Below, piece by piece: positions 52,101 to 62,757 of a DNA stretch of 64,000 bases (the first letter of the stretch is position 1; every line of letters starts with the position of its first letter). A program made the translations under genes and the position numbers. The notes below the pieces were generated by a model that was given only the letters and a program-made list of their open reading frames with translations, did not search any database and had not been told where the DNA came from. This stretch comes from Merluccius polli. Taxonomy: Eukaryota; Chordata; Actinopteri; Gadiformes; Merlucciidae. The stretch lies in assembly GCA_030340625.1 (NCBI GenBank), contig JAOPHQ010002845.1:432501-496500 (forward strand), read 5' to 3'.

Positions 52101-55099
52101 TATTCGGAAAGACCTTAGAGGAGCATGAGGAACGACTACTTAAAGTGCTCGACAGATTGGAAGAGTGTGGTCTGAAGGTATCCATTGACAAGTGCCAGTT
52201 TTGTCAGCCACAAGTAAAGTATGTCGGACACATTGTTTCTGCGCTAGGAATAGCTACTGATCCAGAGAAAGTGAGTGCGGTCGAGAACTGGAAGGTGCCT
52301 ACAGATCTGAGGTCTCTGAGATCGTTTCTCGGATTCTGTGGATACTACCGAAGGTTTGTTAAGAACTACTCAGCCATCGTTCGACCACTCACTGAGCTCA
52401 CAAAGGGCTATCCTCCTAAGAACAGGCACAAGACTGCCCAGGAGAAGAAGTTCTACTTTAAAGAAGGAGAGCCCTTTGGTGAAGGCTGGGACGAAGAATG
52501 CAACAAGGCATTTCAGAACATCATCTACTGCCTCACTCATGCCCCAGTGCTAGCGTTTGCTGACCCGTCAAAACCCTATGTGCTTCATGTTGATGCAAGT
52601 CTGAATGGTTTAGGCGCAGTGCTCAATCAAGAATATCCTGAAGGTCTGAGGCCTGTTGCATTTGCAAGCCGCAAACTCAGTGGCTCTGAGCAGCGTTATC
52701 CCATTCACCAACTGGAGTTTCTCGCATTGAAATGGGCGGTCGTGGACAAGTTTCACGATTATCTTTACGGGGCTAAGTTCACAGTGAGAACGGATAACAA
52801 TCCACTCACATACGTCCTAACAAGTGCCAAACTCAATGCGACGGGACATAGGTGGTTGTCAGCTCTCGCCACGTACGATTTCAAAGTCCAATACAGACCA
52901 GGTCGACAAAACATTGACGCTGATCTGCTGTCACGTCAGTTACCGTCCACTGAAGTGTTACCTGATTGGAACGAAATATCTCCACCTGGGGTTAAAGCCA
53001 TCTGCCAAATAGCTACCCCATACAAGAAAACTGAGTCAAACAGACTTATAGACCAACTAGGAGCCAATCCAAAAAGCGTTCCAAGCGTCTATGCCTTTCC
53101 GACACAGTTGGAGATTAGCAACTTGGAACAATTGAGTCACCATGACTTGAGAAGAGCTCAAGAACAAGATCCAGTCATCGGTGCAGTAAAGAAAGCAGTT
53201 GAGAATGGGAAGCTTCCGTTTTTGGCCAAGTGTCAAGATCCAAGCATAGTGCTCCTGCAAAGACAAAGTCCCAAGCTGATTGTGAAGAATCACCTTCTCT
53301 TCAGAGTAGTGAACAAACAGTCTGGAGACGAGAGACAACAGCTAGTATTACCTGAGAAATACCGTCAGATGGTCATGCGTTCCCTCCACGATGACACCGG
53401 ACACCTTGGAGTGGAACGGACAACTGAACTCCTGAAGGAAAGATTTTACTGGCCAAGGATGACCACTGAAATTGAGAACTATGTAAAGAACTGTGGGAGA
53501 TGTATCGCAAGAAAGACTCTTCCACAACGAGCTGCTCCATTGGGTCAAATCACAAGTACAGGTCCTCTTGACCTAGTTTGTATAGACTTCTTGTCTATTG
53601 AGCCAGACTCCAGAGGGATTGCAAATGTGTTGGTCGTAACAGATCATTTCTCCCGTTACGCCCAAGCTTTCCCGTGCAAAGATCAAAAAGCCTTGACTGT
53701 AGCCAAGACCCTGTTTGAAAGATTCTTTGTGCATTATGGATTACCTTCACGAATTCATTCAGATCAGGGACGAGACTTCGAAAGTCGCCTCATCAAAGAA
53801 TTGCTTGGGATGCTGGGAATTCGTAAGTCTCGAACATCACCCTACCACCCGCAAGGTGATGCACAACCAGAACGATTCAACAGGACGCTACTGTCAATGC
53901 TAGGAACTTTGGATCCAGCCAAGAGGTCACAATGGAGTCAGAGCATCAGTCAACTGGTTCACGCGTACAACTGTACAAAGAATGAGGCTACTGGCTATTC
54001 GCCATACTTGCTCATGTTTGGAAGAGAAGCCCGTTTGCCTGTTGACGTATGCTTAAACACTTCTGCTGATGGGATGGATGCAGTGAAGTACCAGCAGTAT
54101 GTGGAAAACATGAAGAGAGACCTGCAGAATGCGTACAAGCTTGCATCCGAAGCTTCACAGAAGAATCATGACAGAAACAAGAAAAACTTTGACAAGAGAG
54201 TGAGACATCATACTCTGGAAGAAGGAGACAGAGTGCTAATAAAGAATCTTGGATTGACTGGAAAGCACAAGTTACAGGATAGATGGAATTCATTGCCATA
54301 CATTGTGGTGGAGAAATTGCCAGACTTACCTGTTTACAGATTAAAACCTGAGAGAGGAATGGGAGGTATGAGGACACTTCACAGAGACCACCTGTTGCCA
54401 ATAGGAGAGTCTGTGAGGTTGACGACCCCCGAAGAGAATGTGCCGATTACTCATCGCCCTGTGACCAGAACCCAGACCGAACAGCGACGGGTAAGAAAGG
54501 ACATGCGGAATGAGGACGTTGGAGAAATGGATGTTGGAGATGGATGTGAGGAGTCGTCATCTGATGAGGAAGATGGTGGGTCATACTACCCTCTGAGACA
54601 TGATGTGAGCGAGTTATTCAGATCCATGCCTTCTGTTGTTCCTGAGAGGGGAATCTCACATGAGAGTACCCCAGTGTCCGATGACTTGGAGCAGAGCCAT
54701 GCTCAAGAAGTTGGAGAAGCTGAAAAACCATCTGTGGAAGATGAAGCAGGAAGTAGTCAACTACAACCAACACCAGACCCTGTGGACGCCTCAGAGTCTA
54801 AAGGGGGAGAACATCCTGCCGAGAGAGAAGTGGTTGAGGATGAAGCACCTGTGGAAGAACTTAACAGTGGACGTCCCAGACGACGTATAAAACCTGTGAA
54901 ACGCTTTACCTATGACGAGCCGGGGAAACCGGTCGATAAGCCCCTTACTGTGCTTCAAAAAGGTATGGTTGTTCATATAAGTAGTCAGGAGGCTGATAAC
55001 AATAGGTGCAAGACACTTTGGTGTCATCCCATGGCACAATGTTTTAGGTGTTTTCTTATTAATCCTTGTCCTGAGAGAAGAGGACTGATTTATGTCTGA
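49115..55099 (+). CDS. Gag-Pol polyprotein of the young Gypsy element (PNMA-like Gag)
   Basis: 1994 codons, no internal stop or frameshift between gag and pol. Residues about 10-105 resemble the PNMA N-terminal domain (LEWC...), and 170-345 a PNMA-type capsid (KRIVESLKGPALEII, ESAFGTSES, IREEEENE). A CCHC knuckle CYRCGGDGHIASQC starts at residue 454. Protease DSG is at 544, RT YLDD at 990-993, the RNase H motif VDAS has its Asp at 1160. Integrase has HHCC (HDDTGHLG..CGRC) and catalytic D1491, D1550, E1586, a D58D35E spacing. An acidic tail follows. No envelope gene or chromodomain seen. The start was taken as the first ATG after the primer site. Confidence 0.95.
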   Translation: MELGNSSALQQELLEWCNDALVQPDHALLLLDVPVDAAVDFIESTVETVKIFGRVRVRASKEGPYKTSSLVLCECRETIDPARVPSDVLPTYGAHAWKIVVVRDTEPVPDDFSEKLRKLLLDEGKSMSDVQALLSPFPTSSPEAVIRAVGELLEKATKRSNDFTAYLAGEETMENWIEQAKLMIAESDCAEKEKRKRIVESLKGPALEIIKAVRLSNSDARASEYLVALESAFGTSESGEDLYFAFRLLRQNSGEALSEFLRRMETSMTKVVQRGGLQAAQVDRVRIEQLLRGAVESDMMLLKLRLRERKGSPPTFLTLLNEIREEEENEAARRKLDATVKPVSTKASPQLKLTEVQALRAEVMELRAKLEESHKVPATPKVPEPKAKKTLESVEARIDPELQTLKNQMQQLQQQMSVMKVEGSETPRRKTLQQQTVSSFERGRPSVSRDNFFCYRCGGDGHIASQCQESENPPEVIRKLLRSLKKAKEGKSEPSPQQTASRDAYCNKSNVRPSAQSNLPSGLLGLASTICIKINGHSCNALLDSGSQVTIIFDKWQKRYLPNVPIHPITGLSIWGLSSTSYPYQGYVVVDVEFPATLTGVSESISVLALICPEPKGPDHIPVIIGTNANLFHRLAALCKDADTADAQACSFRILPQSQPAKLSHSQEMDVEEPVGEVRWMGPGPLSVPARGERSAICKVECKKPLKRDIVMVETSPSVTLPAEVLIQPVVLPSSELNANSFDVLLRNETLREVTMLAGTVIAHVYPTDTVTMAQRPKSTSKVLDETIFDFDESPMPEVWKKRLRQKLSERGNAFSLEEWDVGLAKGEEHHIRLSDTRPFRERSRRIAPADIDDIRRHLKDLMAAGIIKESRSPYASPIVIVRKNGSVRMCIDYRTLNNRTIPDQYTTPRIDDALDCLSGSRWFSVLDLRSGYYQIPMSAEDQEKTAFICPLGFYEFQRMPQGITGAPATFQRLMERAVGDMHLLQVIVYLDDIIVFGKTLEEHEERLLKVLDRLEECGLKVSIDKCQFCQPQVKYVGHIVSALGIATDPEKVSAVENWKVPTDLRSLRSFLGFCGYYRRFVKNYSAIVRPLTELTKGYPPKNRHKTAQEKKFYFKEGEPFGEGWDEECNKAFQNIIYCLTHAPVLAFADPSKPYVLHVDASLNGLGAVLNQEYPEGLRPVAFASRKLSGSEQRYPIHQLEFLALKWAVVDKFHDYLYGAKFTVRTDNNPLTYVLTSAKLNATGHRWLSALATYDFKVQYRPGRQNIDADLLSRQLPSTEVLPDWNEISPPGVKAICQIATPYKKTESNRLIDQLGANPKSVPSVYAFPTQLEISNLEQLSHHDLRRAQEQDPVIGAVKKAVENGKLPFLAKCQDPSIVLLQRQSPKLIVKNHLLFRVVNKQSGDERQQLVLPEKYRQMVMRSLHDDTGHLGVERTTELLKERFYWPRMTTEIENYVKNCGRCIARKTLPQRAAPLGQITSTGPLDLVCIDFLSIEPDSRGIANVLVVTDHFSRYAQAFPCKDQKALTVAKTLFERFFVHYGLPSRIHSDQGRDFESRLIKELLGMLGIRKSRTSPYHPQGDAQPERFNRTLLSMLGTLDPAKRSQWSQSISQLVHAYNCTKNEATGYSPYLLMFGREARLPVDVCLNTSADGMDAVKYQQYVENMKRDLQNAYKLASEASQKNHDRNKKNFDKRVRHHTLEEGDRVLIKNLGLTGKHKLQDRWNSLPYIVVEKLPDLPVYRLKPERGMGGMRTLHRDHLLPIGESVRLTTPEENVPITHRPVTRTQTEQRRVRKDMRNEDVGEMDVGDGCEESSSDEEDGGSYYPLRHDVSELFRSMPSVVPERGISHESTPVSDDLEQSHAQEVGEAEKPSVEDEAGSSQLQPTPDPVDASESKGGEHPAEREVVEDEAPVEELNSGRPRRRIKPVKRFTYDEPGKPVDKPLTVLQKGMVVHISSQEADNNRCKTLWCHPMAQCFRCFLINPCPERRGLIYV

Positions 55100-55130
55100 A
55101 TGATAGCGCATGAGGACATGCTAGCCTTCA

Positions 55131-55142
55131 GAAGGGGGAGGG
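55131..55142 (+). promoter_or_regulatory. Polypurine tract of the young Gypsy element
   Basis: gaagggggaggg directly precedes the 3' LTR, the place of plus-strand priming. Confidence 0.85.
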
Positions 55143-56636
55143 TGTAGCGCAGCGCTCTTAATTGACAGTTATACAAGTATTATAGTATTATACAGTAATA
55201 CATTAGGATTTAATAAAGTGCATTTGTTAAAGCTCATAGTTAAACATTATTAAAGTTATCTTGGAAAATAAGATGAAGAAGGGATAAACGAGAGATGGGC
55301 TCTAGAGCTGATTGTGGTTTGTATGTCTGTTTTATCTGTTTGGTTGAAAGGGATTGTGGGAATTGTGGTCTGGGGCACGACTGTGTTGATGGATCAATAT
55401 GTTTTGGTTTCTTCTGGGAGTTTTGTTTGAAAGGATTTCATGGCTAGAATTTATTGTATAGTGTGAAATGTATTATTTTGATGTCTATGCAAAATGTACT
55501 TTGTTTTGTTACTTTTGTATGCTCTGATTGACCTGCGGGGGGGAGGTTGCGTGACGTCACACCGAGAAGCGACAGAGTTTTTTTTCACTCTTTAACTTTC
55601 TGGTTTACTCGCTCGTGCTGTAAGACTTCGCTCGTGCTGTAAGACTTCGGAAATACAAACAAACAACAAGTAAAGAACAACCGTGTGGCTCCTAACCAGG
55701 AGACAGGTCGTCATGCTGGAGACCACAGGGTCGTAAAACGGAGAGAGTCCAAAACAAGGGAAGAGGAGAAGCGACGTCGGGAGGAGTCTCCGCGTGGTTG
55801 TTTCCACGAGATGGCAACGTAGCGTAGCTAACGCAACAGCGCCGAGAGTCGGACTTTATATTTGTTTTATTTTATTTTTGGTTGCTCCAACGGGAGTGAA
55901 GGGGTCTTTTGTTTAAGCCACGCCGTACCCAAACCACGCCGTACCCAGGCTACGATTCAGATCTGCAACGGTTAGCTCCAAGGTTAGCAATATTGCCGGC
56001 TAGGACTGGGGTGGGCGAATCACGTGTGAATGTGTGTGTGCGTGTGTGGGCCCACGAATGTCATTTGTGTTTATGTGTTATGTTTACTGTTGAGTGTTGA
56101 AGGTACAACTAAGGTAGCCTACTTTCTACTTAAATACGTAGGTCTGGTATAAATTCATTCAGGTGAATGTAATTATTTGATTTTGTTTACTTTGGAAGGT
56201 GTAGCCTATTCATGCAAACTTGACGTTTGTAATTTCATTTCATTTTGAAAGCCACTAGGTATTCTCGGAATACTTTTTCCTTTATTTACCTATTTTGTAT
56301 ACGTTGCTTTATTGATAACTCATTACAGTTTCTATTCAGTAAACTATATTTTTATTTCACATTTAACTTCTGACTCCTGAGTATTTCTTTAGTGTTAAGG
56401 TGTTATAGGGAATTGGGTTACATGTGAAAATGTTATGTCATTGGAAAACCATTTAAGTTAGTATAAGAGAAGTGAATAGTACAGGGTTAACAGTGAAATT
56501 AAATAGTTTATTTACAGTACACACAAAGACACTTAAACAGAAGGTAAGCAAGAATTCTTATATGATTACTGGGAAGTTAATTTAAGAACCCAGGAACGCC
56601 CTTTAGTGTCAGGATATAGGCCTAGGGGGCGCTACA
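55143..56636 (+). repeat. 3' LTR of the young Gypsy element
   Basis: 1494 bp, begins tgtagcgcagcgctctt, ends gggggcgctaca. By eye it matches the 5' LTR except for about a dozen sites. Confidence 0.95.
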
Positions 56637-57056
56637 CCAGTTTGGAGTTCCACAGCCTGTGGAATATTGGGCAGTCCCTCCCGATGAGTAGGGGTACGGG
56701 GAGGTGGGGCACGATCCCGGCCCGTGCCGTAAACATCCCTCGGGGGGGTCCGCACGACCACATGGCAGGTCTCATACGTGCGGGTGTCCCCATGCACACA
56801 GGCAACCTCTATGGGCTCCCCCTGCCTTCCCCCAGCTAGTTTGGGGCATAGGAGGGTCACGACACTGCCGGTATCCAGGAGGGCCTGGGTGTCCATATTC
56901 CCTACCCACGCTGGGAGAGTGGGGGCCCCGGGCTTCTGATGAGCCCAACAGGTGGACAGGAGACACGGTCCGGTCCGTCCTTGTCGGCGAATGCCGACGG
57001 CATGGATACATCCCGGTTTCTGGGACACTGTTGGGCTAGGTGACCTGTCTGTCCAC
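56637..57056 (-). pseudogene. Old Gypsy relic, right part (zinc knuckle and protease)
   Basis: Minus strand: a half zinc knuckle GQTGHLAQQC near 57040, then a linker, then protease with MDTQALLDTGSVVTLL (DTG triad). It continues across the young element to the integrase at 47497 and below. No reverse transcriptase or RNase H is found in between, so the relic has lost them. The gag side ends at about 57056. Confidence 0.7.
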
Positions 57057-57206
57057 TTTTTAAAAACTTTTTTTAACCCTTTTTTTCCCAGTCCACCACA
57101 CTTACTCTAGGATAGATATGTTTTTAATTGACAACAAATTACTGCCCTTCCTTTCCAACTGTCAATATCTCACCATCGTCGTTTCGGATCACTGTCCAGT
57201 CCAGAT

Positions 57207-57766
57207 TAGGGATGTCCGATAGTATCGGCCCACCGATATTATCGCCGATATTGGCATAAAAAATCAATATCGGAAAATATCGGTATCGGTTTTTAAAAAA
57301 GCTCAAAATGACTAAAGTGGCCTATGGCATGTTATACCTTGTTGGAAAGCTCTAATTGTCCTGAGTTGAATGCAAGTGACCATTTTCTGTTAGTACAAAG
57401 ACAGTGTGAAATAAATAAACGCTTTGTTTGAAATAATTTCAGACATCTGTTATGTTTCAAGTGAGGACGTGGTTTGATGACATCAAACGCGCCGCGCCGT
57501 CTCAATAACAAGCCTGGGCATGTGCGGCCGTGTAGTGGGACGCTAGTAGTAGCTGTAGTTATGTCAGTGGTTGAGTAACTGTTGAAGTAGTTGACATATT
57601 TTCTATAAACTCTAAATATTGTATGATGTTACCTGAAATTAGTTTTGGTGTAAAACACGGCCGCATATATCGGTATCGGTATCGGTTGATATCGGTATCG
57701 GAAATTAAGAGTTGAACAATATCGGTTATCGGTTATCGGTAAAAAAGCCAATATCGGACATCCCTA
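57207..57766. mobile_element. hAT-type MITE, exact 8-bp TSD
   Basis: tagggatgtccgatagtat and atatcggacatcccta are inverted; gtccagat is duplicated at 57199-57206 and 57767-57774. tatcgg words repeat near both ends. It interrupts the L1 endonuclease just after SDHCPVQ. Confidence 0.92.
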
Positions 57767-58421
57767 GTCCAGATGGATCTGAACTTCCCAGACAATACAC
57801 CATTGCGATGCATGTGGCGTCTAGACCCGTTACTTCTATCATGTAACAAGTTTAAAAAGTTTCTGGAAGCCGAAATTGATTTCTTTCTCGAGCACCCCAG
57901 GCATTTCCCATTGTACTGTCTGGGAATCCTTTAAGACATATCAGGGGCCAAATAATCTCTTACACTGCCTTTGAAAATAAGCAGTGTTCCAAACGGCGCT
58001 GCGAACTATTGCAGCTCATTGCAGACATTGATGGTCGTTATGCTCTTTCTCCAAGCCCGGATCTTTATAAAGACAGGATCCTTCTTCAATCAAAGTTTAA
58101 TGATCTCTCTTCCTATCAAATCGAGAAGCTTTTACATAAATCTATACAAGTTATGAACATGGTGAGAGAGCTGGCTAATTATTAGCTCATCAGCTCCGGC
58201 AATCAGCAAGTCAATACACCCTACCTGAGATTAGTACTGGCCCCAATACTACTTCATATAATCCACAGGTCATAAATGATCAATTTAAACAATTTTATTC
58301 TGACCTGTATCACTCTGTGGATGTATCCCAGATCCAATTATTTCTTGACGAACTAGACATTCCCACCCTTGGTCCTGATGTCTCAGGCCTCTCTTGATAG
58401 CCCCTTATCAACAGTTGAGAT

Positions 58422-59244
58422 TAGAGTTGAGCCGGATACTCGGCTGAAACAAGTATCCAGTACGGATAAAGCACTTTTGCCGAGTACGAGTATTATACGA
58501 GTAATACGAGTCAATATCTGTGCTCGGATTGATTGAAAATCCTCATTGGGTAGCTGACTGTCAGCGTTCTGTGATAGGCTACAGCGCCCCTCCCCTACAC
58601 AATGCAGATGTGTTGTGTCCCGCTCTGATCACTCACTGTCTCTCCCTCAGTCACTCAGGTTCGCGGGTCATTTTCCGTTAATGTTTAGGGTTTCTTCAGC
58701 TTCAGGTTTGTTATTACTTAGGTTGGTACTTACTTATGAACCAGTAGAGTTCTGGTAAACGTGGGTTCGTTCAGACGTGGTGCCGACTCGCGTTGCGTCT
58801 CTGCCTGTCGGAGATTTTTTTTTCTTTTGCTCTAACCAGTTTTTTTTTACTTCACGCACGGTGTCCGACACTTTCTTGCTGTATTTCGTGAAAAAATAAA
58901 GCTAGTAGTGGTATAAATATTGGAAATCAAGCTACATACACACACACACACACTCTCTCTCCCTGCCGGTCGTCAGAGTATTTTTTCTTTTTTCAATGCT
59001 GATGCTGTCCTGTAAATAGTTTTCTAATCAGCAATAAATAACAATTTCTGATCAACCCATATCAATTGCATGCTTAAAATAACATACCGGTTAAAACCTC
59101 GCTCATTTCAAGATAACCCGACCCACTTCCGGGTTAAATCCCGCCCACTTCCGGGTTAGGCCCCGCCCACTCCGAGTACAGATACAGATAATTCATATGG
59201 TTAACAGATACAGATACAGATAATGCTGTACTCGCTCATCCCTA
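58422..59244. mobile_element. hAT-type MITE, exact 8-bp TSD
   Basis: tagagttgagccggatactc and gtactcgctcatcccta, with gttgagat at 58414-58421 and 59245-59252. Subterminal agtacgagta and acagatacagata repeats. Interrupts the L1 relic before its RT domain. Confidence 0.92.
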
Positions 59245-60412
59245 GTTGAGATTACACACGCGATCAAGGCTATGCAGATTGGTAAGGCTCCTGGGCCAGA
59301 TGGGTTTCCCGTAGAGTTCTATAAAGTATTTGCTGTCAAGCTGACCCCTTTTTTAAAATGAATGTATGGTGAAGCCTTTTCTGATGAGAAGTTGCCCAAG
59401 ACCCTATCTCAAGCCACACATGGATATGGCATCGATTGTTTGGCGGGTATTCTTCGAAGACCTCTTTAATGACAATGGTTTTATGTCTTTAATTTCATGT
59501 GCCAAGATCAAAACATTCCTAGATCCCATTTTTTAGATACCTCCAGGCCCGTAGCTTTGCTTCTAAACATTTTCCTTCATATCCCAATTGTACATATTCC
59601 ATTCTCAACCTGAACCCTTATGAGAGGTTCAATTTCAAAATATGCAACATAATCTAGAACATTGACCCTCCTACTTGGGCTGACAACAGGAGTATGGGAG
59701 GTTGGTAGGGCTGGGCGGTATGACCTTAAATTCATATCACAGTATAAATTGAATCCCTTCACCGTAACGGTATATATCGCGGTATATATTTAAGTGTAAA
59801 AAAATGTTTTTTAGTCCCTTAGCAAAGCTAAGTTAATTTAAAAAAATGTTGTGATGTTCTTTTAGGAAGAAGGCCGCCGACACAGGATCGCTTTTAACTC
59901 ACTTTATTTGTTTAGCTTTAGGTCTATTATCTATGAAGCAAATGGAGGGGAACTGTATCATTCACGCGTGGAGCGACCCTTAGCCGGATATCTATCCAGA
60001 TACGTGGCCTCTAGGGTTTTTGCCTTCCCCCCGCTTGTGTGGTTTGGTAGTACCTGGGCGGGCGTGGCCTCTATGACGCATAATATGCTCTGATTGGCTA
60101 GTGTTGAGCGCCCGCCCCCAGTGTATTATGTGTGCTGCCATCTGGTGGCCAGGTGCAGTTAATACAGCTTATATATTTGTTCCTGTTCCCTTGTGGCTAT
60201 GTGAGGATATTACAGTCTGTTGATAGATATGCTGTTATTTATTCGTCACAAAAACAACAACAACAAAAAAAGCAAAGATATAATGTAATTTTTAGAGCAT
60301 TTATTGTGCAGGTACAACATTCTTCAATAATACAAAAATAAAGTGGATATTGTAAACAGTACTTAAAGTAAGAGGTTTTCTATAAGGCAAATGGCAAAAC
60401 AGTGAACAGGTT

Positions 60413-60990
60413 CTGTAATCCAAAATAGTGCAAACGTTACCAAACATTAAATTTTCCACATTTTAAAGAACACAAAAATAAAAAAGATATTCTAAATAAC
60501 ACTACTTTCAAGTACACAGAACAGGTTTTGTTCTGGTGTGCAAAAGTGTCACTGAACTTTGATTTCTCAAGTTGTAGCTGCAGATATTTTTAAATAAAAG
60601 AGAAACACAGTAAACTTAGCATATTTTCTGTAAAAAACAAACAAAAAGCAGCATATTTCAAATTAGAATCAAGCTGCAAACACTGAACTTTGTGCCAACA
60701 ATAAAGGGTTTTTTTGTAATCCAAAATAGTGCAAAAGTTACCAAACAAATTTTCCACATCTTAAAGAACACAAACATAACATTCTAAATAACACTACTTC
60801 AAGTACACAGAACAGGCTTTTGTTATGTAGTGCAAGTGTCACTGAACAATATACTGTATATTTTTAAGAGAGAAACACTTACAGTACACTTAGCATCTTT
60901 TCAGTAAAAAAAACCAAACCAAAACAACAAAAAGCAGCATATTTCAAATTAAACTCACAAGCTGCAAACACAAACACTGAACTTTAGTGT
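60413..60990. repeat. Imperfect tandem duplication, period about 300 bp
   Basis: gtaatccaaaatagtgcaaa at 60415 and 60717, aataacactacttt at 60500 and 60790, and gcagcatatttcaaatta at 60650 and 60945 occur in the same order, giving two diverged units in the hAT 3-prime region. Confidence 0.75.
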
Positions 60991-61029
60991 TTACTCCAGT
61001 TCACTTGCTTCCCAAGTTCACATCCTCTT

Positions 61030-61400
61030 TTATAGGTTATTAGCCAGGAACGCAAGCTTGTCCACAGTCTCTGGCTTTAATGCAGACCTGTGACATGTGA
61101 CAATGTTGCCACCAGTGCTAAATGCAAAGATATTTCTTTGCAAGGTGTGCCACACTTGGGAAATTTGCCTGGTGCAGCCTCCACCACTCTAGTGGGTTAG
61201 CTTCTCCATCAACCTCCACTGACTGCAGGTAGCTTTTTATCTCCACTTCAATGGCATCTCTGTCAGAGAGCAGCTGGTGGATGAGTGGATGGTTTTTTTG
61301 AAAAAACTGCCCAGACTTCGCTTCACCTTCTTAGCCTCTCTCTTCACAGCTCCACCAGCAGCTGCAGTGCTTGTTTGTGGGGGTGACTCTGTGGCAGGTA
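61030..61400 (-). pseudogene. hAT transposase C-terminal (hATC) fragment
   Basis: Minus strand with two or more frame jumps: KREAKKVKRSLGSFFKK, DRDAIEVEIKSYLQ, PLEWWRLHQANFPSVAHLA, AFSTGGNIVTCHRSALKPET and LAFLANN. These are the canonical hAT dimerisation motifs. Frameshifted and lacking the upstream catalytic core. Confidence 0.8.
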
Positions 61401-61840
61401 CAGCTTCTAGTCAGGTGGCTTAACGAAAATACCGATACCGACTGGACAAAAGCACCAAACTTTGCATGGGTCTTCCTTAGGGCTTAGTAGTCAAATTTAG
61501 CCTAGGAGCCACCCCTCCCCCCTCCCTATTTAATATTTAAGGGTATTTTTCAGAATTCGGGCCCATTTTTCAGAATTCGGCCCATTTCTGTCCACAGACA
61601 GGGTGTAATTATATTAAAAACGAATTACATCTAATACATTTTAGATCCATTAATTAGTATAAACAAAAACAAGCCGAGACTTTTTTTATGGTTGCTCTTA
61701 CTAATGATTTTAACACATTTTATTGGTGTTTAGTGGTACAATATCTGTGTTTTGGTGTTGTCCGCCACCATAGTTTTCACATGTCGTGCCATATCTCAAA
61801 CATTATTTATCACCAGAGGGTGGGGGAGAGTCTGTGGGGG

Positions 61841-62757
61841 AGGGGGAGTTCGGGGGAGGGGGCAGCAGGGCATGTTTGGTGCTTTTGTCCATCCTGTGTT
61901 AAGAATTGCAGGAAGGGACTCAAACGCAGACCCAATGCAGGAAAGAACTCAGAATTTATTCAAAAACAGGTAACACTCTCAGAAGTCCAGAACACATTTA
62001 CATTTGCAAAGTGGTGAACAGTCCAGGTTTGCTTTGCCACAGCTGCAGTTGGAACAGTCTCCTTTGCAGGAACATTTAATGAGCTCCCTGCACGCTCTTG
62101 AAACTTCTGGAGTTGTCATCCAAACAGGCACCCATAAGTTGGATACCTTGTTCCAGGCATACTGTTGTGGAGAAGGAACCACCTGCTGTGTTTGTGTGCT
62201 GGTAGTCCAGATTCCTGCTTGATACACTGCTCGTCTCAGGTGCTGGAGCAGTGCATCCTGGGTGGGTGGCAATTTGTCCATTGCCAGATTCTTCTTGCAG
62301 AAAAGTTCCTTTCTTGCTTCATTGACTGAGGTCAAAGGGCTGGTTTTGTCATACAGGATAACAGTCAGTCTCTCGAGCTTCTGGAATGATTCATCATCCA
62401 GTTCGAGCTGCTGGAAGGGATGGTTGGCCAGAAATACAAATGTCTCTGTAACATCTTCATAAGACTGCCAGGCTTGCCATACTGACTTCTTGCCTTTTCC
62501 ATTGAATGCAGAGGTCGTGTCACAGCCAGAGTATGCATGGAACACAGGAAGGCCTTTTGATCGTGACTCCCCGAGGCTTGCACAGATGGTGTTGATGTGG
62601 TAAAACCTGTAATTCTTGCCCATACCAAAAGCAACCCAGATGTCGACCAAAGGTTGAGTCGCAAGCATGTCATGGAAGGTGCCAACAAGTATGACAATGA
62701 CATCTGTATCCACTGTACGTACCAGGAACTTCGTCTCCCCTTGTTCCAGTGCATGAA
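61841..62757. repeat. Left arm of a large palindrome
   Basis: 917 bp, the reverse complement of 63084-64000; positions pair so that their sum is 125841. About five differences were noted (near 61970, 62360 twice, 62552, 62735), roughly 99.5% identity. The arm may continue left beyond what the window's right end can mirror. Confidence 0.95.

Larger units (their letters stand above)
47498..56636 (+). mobile_element. Young full-length Ty3/Gypsy retrotransposon
   Basis: 9.1 kb: 5' LTR, tRNA-Thr primer site, one gag-pol frame, polypurine tract, 3' LTR. ccag is duplicated at 47494-47497 and 56637-56640. The LTRs are near-identical, and the target is the old Gypsy relic, whose protease resumes at 56637. 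All enzymatic motifs in the internal frame appear intact, so this copy may be recent. It lies at least 6 kb from the last sorl1 exon visible. Confidence 0.95.
57085..59690 (+). pseudogene. L1-like ORF2 relic in three pieces
   Basis: 57085-57206 codes the endonuclease end (YSRIDMFLIDNKLLPFL, IVVSDHCPVQ). 57767-58421 follows (VQMDLNFPDNTPLRCMWRLD, LLQLIADIDGRYALSPSPDL). 59245-59690 carries the RT entry motif KAMQIGKAPGPDGFPVEFYK and later degraded text. Removing the two hAT insertions rejoins the reading order. Frameshifts and stops remain, and the RT catalytic box is not visible. Confidence 0.75.
59706..61430 (-). mobile_element. Truncated hAT element (3-prime half)
   Basis: tagggctgggcggtatgacc at the left is a hAT terminus followed by subterminal atatatcgcggtatat. 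The matching right terminus is absent. It carries a transposase C-terminus on the minus strand and a long 3-prime region with an internal tandem duplication. The right limit is approximate. Confidence 0.6.
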
